Positions 1 to 6,075 of a stretch of 15,933 bases of DNA are shown one piece after another (position 1 is the first letter of the stretch; each line of letters opens with the position of its first letter). Origin of the DNA: Pyrinomonadaceae bacterium (lineage in GTDB: Bacteria > Acidobacteriota > Blastocatellia > Pyrinomonadales > Pyrinomonadaceae); the NCBI GenBank assembly GCA_014379075.1, contig JACMMN010000100.1:1-15933 (forward strand), read 5' to 3'. A program made the position numbers and the translations under genes. Below the pieces are notes generated by a model. That model was not told where the DNA came from and made no database searches. It was given only the letters and a program-made list of their open reading frames with translations.

Positions 1-1
1 A

Positions 2-793
2 CGTGCCGACGGCGTCGATCTTTCATTTACGCTGTATCTGCCGCCTAATTATAAGGAAGGAACGCGTTTGCCGACGCTCGTTTGGGCGTATCCGCAGGAA
101 TTTACCGATTCATCGACGGCAGGACAGGTTGCAGGTTCGACAAACCGGTTTACACAGCTTGGCGGTATTTCGCACTTGTTTTTCCTGCTGCAAGGCTATG
201 CGGTCCTGGATAATACGACAATGCCGATCGTCGGCGATCCGGAAACGGTGAACGACACGTTTATTAAACAGGTAGTCGATTCGGCGCAGGCGGCGATAGA
301 TAAAGGCGTGGAAATGGGGGTTGTGGACCGCGAACGGGTCGGCGTCGGCGGGCACAGCTACGGAGCATTCATGACGGCCAATCTTTTGGCCCATTCAGAT
401 ATGTTCCGTGCCGGAATTGCGCGGAGCGGAGCGTATAACCGGACACTTACGCCATTCGGATTTCAATCCGAAAGACGCACGTTTTGGGAGGCTCCTGATC
501 TCTATTCAAAGGTTTCGCCTTTCTTTTTTGCCAACAAGATCAACGAGCCGATCCTCTTGATGCATGGCGAGGCAGACAATAATCAGGGAACCTATCCGAT
601 GCAGTCCGAGCGTCTTTACGCGGCGATCAGCGGCACGGGCGGTACGGCGAGGTTGGTGATGCTTCCGCTTGAGTCACACGGCTATTCGGCCAAGGAGTCC
701 GTAGAACATACTTTATTTGAAATGATCCAATGGTTTGAAAAACATGTGAAAAATGTAAAGCCGCGGGATAGTAAGCAGGTGGCGGATAAATAG
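2..793 (+). CDS. S9D prolyl-oligopeptidase-family peptidase (glutamyl endopeptidase-like), C-terminal part
   Basis: This is the catalytic C-terminal part of a serine peptidase of the alpha/beta-hydrolase fold; the gene is open at the left edge and frame 2 is coding from base 2. The nucleophile elbow GGHSYG puts the catalytic Ser at codon 356-358. The Asp lies in MHGEAD (codon 575-577) and the His in ESHGY (codon 677-679), so the triad is complete. The stretch around GGHSYGAFMTANLLAH and ARSGAYNRTLTPFGFQ strongly resembles, from memory, plant chloroplast glutamyl endopeptidase (CGEP, family S9D). CGEP cleaves peptides after Glu in stromal proteolysis. The substrate here is inferred from family only. 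The N-terminal beta-propeller and any signal peptide lie outside the window. The gene converges on the minus-strand cyclase gene, with a hairpin between them. Family assignment is confident; Glu specificity is less so. Confidence 0.9.
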   Translation, partial: RADGVDLSFTLYLPPNYKEGTRLPTLVWAYPQEFTDSSTAGQVAGSTNRFTQLGGISHLFFLLQGYAVLDNTTMPIVGDPETVNDTFIKQVVDSAQAAIDKGVEMGVVDRERVGVGGHSYGAFMTANLLAHSDMFRAGIARSGAYNRTLTPFGFQSERRTFWEAPDLYSKVSPFFFANKINEPILLMHGEADNNQGTYPMQSERLYAAISGTGGTARLVMLPLESHGYSAKESVEHTLFEMIQWFEKHVKNVKPRDSKQVADK

Positions 794-807
794 ATCAGTC
801 CATTCAC

Positions 808-839
808 GAGCGTTCTCAAAACAAAGTAAGAGTACGCTC
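808..839. terminator. Hairpin between convergent genes, possible bidirectional terminator
   Basis: Arms GAGCGTTCTC (808-817) and GAGTACGCTC (830-839) pair over ten positions with one T-T mismatch and a 12-base loop. It sits between the stops of the convergent S9 peptidase and GGDEF genes. On the plus strand a run of six T lies at 853-858, about 13 bases beyond the stem, so it is not a textbook intrinsic terminator. Its position makes transcript termination the likeliest role. Confidence 0.4.
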
Positions 840-871
840 AATAACTGTCGCGTTTTTTGCCATGTAGAATT

Positions 872-2686
872 TCACCGTGCTTCATGCCGATCGACCGGAT
901 GCCGTAAATCGAGCTTTAAAAAATCGGTATTTGCGATGTGTATATCGCGGTCGAAAACTTCGCAGCGGGCCTTGCCGGTCTGTTTTGCACCGTACATCGC
1001 CGTGTCTGCATCTCGGAGAAAATCTTCAGCTTCTCTGGAAATATCGTCCGAAACGATAATGCCGATGCTCGCGGATGTGAAAACCTCGTAATGGCCGAAT
1101 ATAAATGGTGCGGCGAGCTTTTTTTGCAAACGAGCAGCTACCATTGTGGCGTCTTCCGGGCCGGTTATATTATTTAATAAAACAGTGAACTCATCGCCGC
1201 CTAGCCGCGCCGCGCTATCGAGCGGACGAATGCACGAATTTATGCGCTTTGCGATCCCGACCAGCAATTTATCGCCGATGTTATGACCGAGGCTGTCGTT
1301 CACGACCTTAAACCGATCGAGGTCGAGGAATAACACACCGAATTTATAATCGGGATCGATCTTAGACCGCATGACGGCCGCTTCGAGATGCTCCATAAAT
1401 TCGGTGCGGTTAGGCATGTTGGTCAAGGCATCGTGCCGGGCGTTGTGCCGGAGTTGGTCTTCGGCGAGACGGCGGGATGTTATATCTCGGCCGATTCCCT
1501 GGACGCCGACCGGCTTCTCATTCTGGTACACGAGCCTGGTACTGAGTTCGAGCATTACCCGCCGGCCATCCTTCGAAATAATTTCAAGCTCGTAAGACGC
1601 TAGCCGCTCGCCGTCAAGTTTTCGCCGGGTGAGCTCACGAGCGAATTCCAAATATTCGGGTGCGACTACCTCTGAGATCTCCATATTCATGGCTTCGCCG
1701 CGAGTGTAGCCGGTAATTCGTTCGCCCGCCCGATTGAGAGAGGTGAAAACGCCTTTTAGATCGTGGGTGTATATCAGATCGTTCGCATTCTCAAACAAAT
1801 CCCGATATTGCTGTTCACTGGTTTTCAAGGCTTCCTCGGCCTTCTTTCTTTCCGTGATGTCCCGCGCTATTCCCTGAACCGCTATCGGCTTGCCGTCCTG
1901 AAAGATTGGGCAACTGTTTATCTCTACCGTTACACGTTTCCCACCTTTTGCAATGCAGTCCATTTCATAGCTGGTTTGTCTGCCGTCGTGCACTTTCTTT
2001 GCAAGCTTGAGCTGGGCTAGCGTCAGATGCTCGGGCGCCGCGAGCTGACGCATATTCATCGACAAAGCTTCTTCACGGCCGTATCCGAAGACGCGTTCGG
2101 CGGCGCGATTGATCGAGAGGTAATTTCCGTCCAAATCATGGACGTAGATGATGTCATTCGCATTTTCAAACAGATTCCGATAACGCTCCTCGCTTATTGA
2201 AACGGCTTGCTCGGCGATTTTGCGGTCGGTAATATCGATTATCACGCCCTCACGGCAGACCACATTGCCCGCGTCGTCACGAATCAGGCAGCCAACATCC
2301 CGAACCCAGTGTGTCAGGCCCATGGCATCGACAATACGGTATTCATAATCAACATCCTCACCGGACAGGGTCGAGGCTGTGGTCTTCTTGAATACGCGCT
2401 CAACATCGTCCGGATGTATTACACGGAGCCAAATTCCCGGATCCATTTTCCAGTCTTCAAGCGGATATCCAAATTTCTCGAACGCGGGACTGACATAGAG
2501 AGGTGAATACGGCGGGGCAGGTTCGACGGCGTAAAATAGAACCGGCAGGTTTTCGATAAAACTTTTATACTGGCCGTCGGCGTCGCTTGCCCTAACGGGC
2601 GATGATTTAGGATCAGCTGCAGACCCGAATTGATTTCGCGATTCCGGCCAGCAGATTGATTTTGACTTACGTCTCCTGATCACCAT
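872..2686 (-). CDS. PAS-PAS-PAS-GGDEF diguanylate cyclase, apparently lacking its EAL domain
   Basis: This 604-residue cytoplasmic sensor enzyme is predicted to make cyclic di-GMP from two GTP. I see no membrane segment or signal peptide. Three PAS domains lie at about residues 40-155, 164-282 and 289-405, each ending in a DIT(D/E/S)R-type PAC linker. A GGDEF domain follows at about 413-578. The active-site motif GGDEF is intact at 496-500. The metal-binding FLDLDRF lies around 453-459. An inhibitory RxxD site (RPLD, 487-490) sits five residues before GGDEF, so product inhibition is expected. The C-terminus (about 579-604, DRDIH...LKLDLRH..DRHEAR) reads like the linker into an EAL phosphodiesterase domain, then stops. 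PAS2 and PAS3 are very alike (both begin SE..YR.LFENAND.IY.HDL). The ATG at 2684-2686 has only a weak ribosome-binding site; a 17-base palindrome lies 27 bases upstream. The signal sensed is unknown. Confidence 0.9.
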   Translation of the reverse strand: MVIRRRKSKSICWPESRNQFGSAADPKSSPVRASDADGQYKSFIENLPVLFYAVEPAPPYSPLYVSPAFEKFGYPLEDWKMDPGIWLRVIHPDDVERVFKKTTASTLSGEDVDYEYRIVDAMGLTHWVRDVGCLIRDDAGNVVCREGVIIDITDRKIAEQAVSISEERYRNLFENANDIIYVHDLDGNYLSINRAAERVFGYGREEALSMNMRQLAAPEHLTLAQLKLAKKVHDGRQTSYEMDCIAKGGKRVTVEINSCPIFQDGKPIAVQGIARDITERKKAEEALKTSEQQYRDLFENANDLIYTHDLKGVFTSLNRAGERITGYTRGEAMNMEISEVVAPEYLEFARELTRRKLDGERLASYELEIISKDGRRVMLELSTRLVYQNEKPVGVQGIGRDITSRRLAEDQLRHNARHDALTNMPNRTEFMEHLEAAVMRSKIDPDYKFGVLFLDLDRFKVVNDSLGHNIGDKLLVGIAKRINSCIRPLDSAARLGGDEFTVLLNNITGPEDATMVAARLQKKLAAPFIFGHYEVFTSASIGIIVSDDISREAEDFLRDADTAMYGAKQTGKARCEVFDRDIHIANTDFLKLDLRHPVDRHEAR

Positions 2687-2712
2687 ATAAGATCTTGCTT
2701 GGGCACGAGAAA

Positions 2713-2729
2713 GTGACAGATTCTGTCAC
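2713..2729. promoter_or_regulatory. Perfect 17-base palindrome upstream of the cyclase gene, likely operator
   Basis: GTGACAGA (2713-2720) and TCTGTCAC (2722-2729) are exact inverted repeats around one central T. The site lies 27 bases before the ATG of the minus-strand GGDEF gene, within its expected promoter or leader. The short one-base centre is typical of a DNA-binding dimer site rather than an RNA hairpin. No regulator gene is nearby, so the protein that would bind it is unknown. Confidence 0.5.
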
Positions 2730-2811
2730 ACAGATATTGACCTAAAATGTTAAATCCGCATTAATTTTCGGCCAGTTGATATCGCGGAAGAAGCGGAAGT
2801 ATTTAACTCTG

Positions 2812-2839
2812 TTGCGTTTACCGCCAGACACGGTAAAAT
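2812..2839 (+). promoter_or_regulatory. Putative promoter with embedded inverted repeat for the dipeptidase/EEP pair
   Basis: TTGCGT (2812-2817) and TAAAAT (2834-2839), 16 bases apart, resemble sigma-70 -35 and -10 elements and would give a leader of about 115 bases before the ATG at 2963. A perfect inverted repeat, TTTACCG (2817-2823) and CGGTAAA (2831-2837), fills the spacer and overlaps the -10. This is where a repressor site would lie. The promoter call rests on short consensus matches only. Confidence 0.4.
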
Positions 2840-2962
2840 GGGACAATTTCAATAGTGCAATCTCCGTACCAATAGGTAGAATATCCAACGGCACTGTTAC
2901 GGTCTCGCCAATTTTTTGAAAAGACGCTAAACTGAAACGAAAAATTCACCCAATTAATCTTT

Positions 2963-4252
2963 ATGAAAAAAATTGTAGTTGCCTCGATTCTCACTCCTCT
3001 CTTTATATCTTTGATCACCGTCATCTCGGCACAGACTATACCGAAGGACGCCGACCCGAAATTGTGGGCGCAGGCATTGAAGATCCATAAAAAAGCAATC
3101 ATCGTCGACGGCCACAACGATATTACGTCACCGATGGTTGACGAAGATTTTGACCTCGCGACAAACTCGGTCGGCAAATGGCACAAGGACGGCGATCCGT
3201 TTCACACCGATCTGGGCCGTCTCAAGGCGAGCGGCATTACCGGTGAGTTTTTTTCGATCTACGTTTCTGGGAGCAGTCTGAAAACGGGCGGAGCTATGCG
3301 GCGGGCGATGGATATGATCGATGCAACGAACCGGGAAGTGGAAAAGCATCCAGGTCAATTAATGTCGTGCACAACGGCTACCGAGATCCGGCGGGCAAAA
3401 AAACAGAATAGGATCTGTGCCCTGATGGGTATCGAAGGCGGTTATGTAATCGAAAATTCGCTGTACGCATTACGCAATTTTTATCGCCTCGGTATTAGGT
3501 ATATGACTTTAACGCACAATGTCTCGCACGATTGGGCGGACGCGCATCGCGGAGAAGTTAAAAATAACGGCTTGTCCGATTTCGGCAAAGAAGTCGTTCG
3601 CGAAATGAACCGCCTTGGAATGCTCGTAGATATTTCGCACGTTTCGGAGAAGGTTATGAACGATGTGCTTGATGTCACAACAGCTCCGATCATCGCATCG
3701 CATTCCGGTGCCCGCGGTGTTAATGACCATACGCGAAACGTTTCCGACCCGGTGCTAAAGCGCGTTGCTCAAAATGGCGGAGTGATGATGATTAATTTTT
3801 ACCCTTCGTTCCTCGATGCCAGAACGAACAAGGAAGAAAATGAAAGGGCGACCCGTCTAAAACCGCAGATCGACGCTCTCCGCGAGCAATTTAAGAACGA
3901 TACGCAAGGGTTCAACGAAGCCGAGCGAAACCTGCTTGCCGCCAACCCTATCTACATAGCCGACTACACAAGGATCGTCGATCACATCGATCACATGAAA
4001 AAAGTTGCCGGGATCGATATCGTTGGGATCGGTTCCGACTACGATGGCGTGCCATTTCTGCCAGCTGGAATGAACGGCGCAGAGGACCTCGTTCTGGTGA
4101 CATACGAAATGCTGAAACGCGGATACAACGAAACTGAGATCAGGAAAGTGTTGGGTGAAAATTTTTTGCGGGCGTTTGCGAAGGCGGAACAGGTTGGGAA
4201 CATCGGTTCGCGAAAGATAAGCGGCGAAGGAAGCCTGAAGAAGATCAAATAA
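2963..4252 (+). CDS. Exported membrane dipeptidase (renal-dipeptidase family, M19)
   Basis: This 429-residue zinc dipeptidase is related to renal membrane dipeptidase; the family hydrolyses dipeptides, including some with D-residues. An N-terminal signal peptide (MKK, then a hydrophobic run to about residue 23, ending ISAQ) points to export. The metal-site motifs are all visible: VDGHND (His51, Asp53), the bridging Glu158 in GIEGG, His226 in VDISHVS, His247 in IASHSGAR, and Asp359 in GIGSDYDG. The length is normal for the family. The ATG at 2963 is preceded by an A/T-rich stretch without a clear Shine-Dalgarno sequence, but the signal peptide starts exactly there. It is followed after 28 bases by the EEP hydrolase gene, so the two are probably co-transcribed. 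The physiological substrate (nutrient peptides or cell-wall dipeptides) cannot be told from sequence. Confidence 0.93.
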   Translation: MKKIVVASILTPLFISLITVISAQTIPKDADPKLWAQALKIHKKAIIVDGHNDITSPMVDEDFDLATNSVGKWHKDGDPFHTDLGRLKASGITGEFFSIYVSGSSLKTGGAMRRAMDMIDATNREVEKHPGQLMSCTTATEIRRAKKQNRICALMGIEGGYVIENSLYALRNFYRLGIRYMTLTHNVSHDWADAHRGEVKNNGLSDFGKEVVREMNRLGMLVDISHVSEKVMNDVLDVTTAPIIASHSGARGVNDHTRNVSDPVLKRVAQNGGVMMINFYPSFLDARTNKEENERATRLKPQIDALREQFKNDTQGFNEAERNLLAANPIYIADYTRIVDHIDHMKKVAGIDIVGIGSDYDGVPFLPAGMNGAEDLVLVTYEMLKRGYNETEIRKVLGENFLRAFAKAEQVGNIGSRKISGEGSLKKIK

Positions 4253-4280
4253 AAATGCTCATTTGAGATCGTCGGCAATT

Positions 4281-5882
4281 ATGCGTCATAAGATCTTTAG
4301 CTCTCAATATTTGAGGGTTTTATTACTTCTTTTCTTGCTGTGCCTGGTCTGTTCGGCCGTCAAAGCCGAAACTCCGGCTGCGGCCTTGTTTACGTACGCC
4401 GAATTAACCACTCTCTACGACCAGGATAATCTTTCCCGGCCGATCGAAGAGAAATTAAATCTTTTGCTGACAACGCCTTTTGTAGATAATTCGCGACGGC
4501 CGACGGAGGCTTTGCAGTTTTCACGGTCCGCCAAACTTGGTGAATTTTTACGAGTTGCGTTTTGGAATATAAATCGGGGCCTAAAGTATGAGGCGATCGA
4601 GGCCGCATTCAGCAGCAATGAACGCTTCGAAGCGATGCTGGACAGCGAGAAGTTTCCACACGGAAGCGAAAAACGCAGCCAAATTCTGGAACAGGCTTCG
4701 GCTCTACGGATAGCGGATGTAATCATCCTCACAGAGGTTGATTGGGGAATAAAGCGCTCGGAATATCGGAACATCGCCGCCGAATTGGCGAAACATTTAG
4801 GGATGAATTATGCCTTCGGCGTGCAGTTCGTAGAGTTGAGTCCAATTCATCTTAGCCGCGAATTAAAGAAAAAAAATCGCGTTGACGACGAGCTCGATAC
4901 GATAATTAGCGTTGATACCGAGCTTTATAAAGGCTTGCACGGCATTGCTATTCTCAGCCGGTTTCCGCTCGAAAATGTGCGGCTGGTACCGTTCGTGCAT
5001 CAGCCTTATGATTGGTATAAAAGCGAGAAAAAAGGTGCCAGCCTGTTGGAAAAAGGGAAAAGGGAATTTACCGGCAGACTTTTTTTGGAAGAGACTTTGC
5101 GCGAAGTCCGGCGCGGCGGGCGCACGACCCTGCTTGCCGATATCGTGGACGCACGGATTCCCGACGGCCGCGTAACCATCGCCGCTACGCACCTGGAAAA
5201 TCGTACGAAATCTGCCAATCGCGTCAGACAGCTTGAAGAGCTGCTCGAAACAATAAAAGACGTATCCCATCCGGTTGTTATGGGCGGTGATATGAACACT
5301 TCGTCGGAAGATCTGACGCCGACTTCGCTCCGGCGCGAATTGATAAAGCGGTTTGGCAATCCGGCTTTTTGGATTAAAAAGGGCGTCCAATTGGCGCTCG
5401 GCTTCGGCGTTGTAGAAGATTTTGCGATGGCCAGTTTTAGCTTCGGACGAAAATATGCCGACCCGACCGTTCGCCATATTCCGTTTTTATCGCCAAACGC
5501 AGCAGGGAAATTTTTTTCGAGGATAGAGAAATTTCGCTTCGCCGATGGCGGTGCATTCGATTTTCGCGGCGACCCGACGAGGTCGGCGAACGAAAAAGGC
5601 AAGAAATTGGCTAATTCAAACGAGCGCGGACAGAAAGGTTTTATTACGACCTATCAGGTTAAACGCCCTGTCTTTATTGTCGGCAAGTCTAAACTCGATT
5701 GGATATTCGTCAAACCGCCAAACTTGAAAAATCCCAATAACAGTGATAGATCGTATCGGTTTGCTCCGCATTTCGGGCGCACACTCGTCTCCATAAACGA
5801 AGCGGTCGAGGAGGACCGCATTTCCGACCATCGCCCAATGATCGTTGATCTGCCGCTGGATGAACCTCCATTGGACAGGTAA
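4281..5882 (+). CDS. Exported endonuclease/exonuclease/phosphatase (EEP)-fold hydrolase
   Basis: This 533-residue member of the DNase I-like metal-dependent phosphoesterase fold hydrolyses phosphodiester or phosphomonoester bonds; the substrate is unknown. A signal peptide (RHK, then LRVLLLLFLLCLVCSAVKA) predicts export. From the ATG at 4281 the core motifs are FWNIN (Asn96), ILTEVD (Glu152), ATHLENR (His304), GGDMNT (Asp337, Asn339), KLDWIF (Asp473) and ISDHRP (Asp516, His517), a complete active site. About 90 residues precede the fold, and about 135 lie between GGDMN and LDWIF, more than is usual. A TTG six codons earlier (4263) keeps the frame open, but the ATG places the signal peptide at the N-terminus and is preferred. 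It follows the dipeptidase by 28 bases, suggesting an operon. Exported nuclease, phosphatase or sphingomyelinase-like activity are all possible. Confidence 0.85.
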   Translation: MRHKIFSSQYLRVLLLLFLLCLVCSAVKAETPAAALFTYAELTTLYDQDNLSRPIEEKLNLLLTTPFVDNSRRPTEALQFSRSAKLGEFLRVAFWNINRGLKYEAIEAAFSSNERFEAMLDSEKFPHGSEKRSQILEQASALRIADVIILTEVDWGIKRSEYRNIAAELAKHLGMNYAFGVQFVELSPIHLSRELKKKNRVDDELDTIISVDTELYKGLHGIAILSRFPLENVRLVPFVHQPYDWYKSEKKGASLLEKGKREFTGRLFLEETLREVRRGGRTTLLADIVDARIPDGRVTIAATHLENRTKSANRVRQLEELLETIKDVSHPVVMGGDMNTSSEDLTPTSLRRELIKRFGNPAFWIKKGVQLALGFGVVEDFAMASFSFGRKYADPTVRHIPFLSPNAAGKFFSRIEKFRFADGGAFDFRGDPTRSANEKGKKLANSNERGQKGFITTYQVKRPVFIVGKSKLDWIFVKPPNLKNPNNSDRSYRFAPHFGRTLVSINEAVEEDRISDHRPMIVDLPLDEPPLDR

Positions 5883-6023
5883 TAGAAAGCGTCTGCCATG
5901 CCGCTTTTCCACAACAAAAGCAAAAGAAGATCGCGAAACGCTTCAGCCTATTAGAACAAAAATAATCAGTAGAATCCGGAATTATTCATTCATTTTGTTT
6001 TGTGCCGAATCCTCCACATAAAC

Positions 6024-6054
6024 AAGAGCGAAATAGACCGCTTATTCCGCTCTT
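6024..6054 (-). terminator. Hairpin between convergent EEP and EF-G-like genes
   Basis: Arms 6024-6035 and 6043-6054 pair as AAGAGCGAAATA with TATTCCGCTCTT: twelve positions, one mismatch and a seven-base loop. Read on the minus strand it begins 21 bases after the EF-G-like stop codon and is followed by a weak T-rich stretch (GTTTATG). It also lies downstream of the plus-strand EEP gene, so it may serve both. The T tract is poor, so the call is tentative. Confidence 0.45.
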
Positions 6055-6075
6055 ACTAAGGTGCGGGCTTCGGCA

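Noticed and set aside
2713..2729. Palindrome as a LexA box
   Set aside because: The arrangement ACAGA-T-TCTGT is the reverse of CTGT-N8-ACAG and does not match other LexA boxes I know, and no SOS gene is near.
2818..3186. Open frame of 122 codons on the minus strand over the dipeptidase start
   Set aside because: It overlaps the signal peptide and metal-site region of a clear M19 gene, has no recognisable motif and no plausible ribosome-binding site.
4863..5602. Long minus-strand open frames (204 and 198 codons) opposite the EEP gene
   Set aside because: The plus strand carries complete EEP active-site motifs through this region; the minus translations are low in recognisable structure and are shadows of it.
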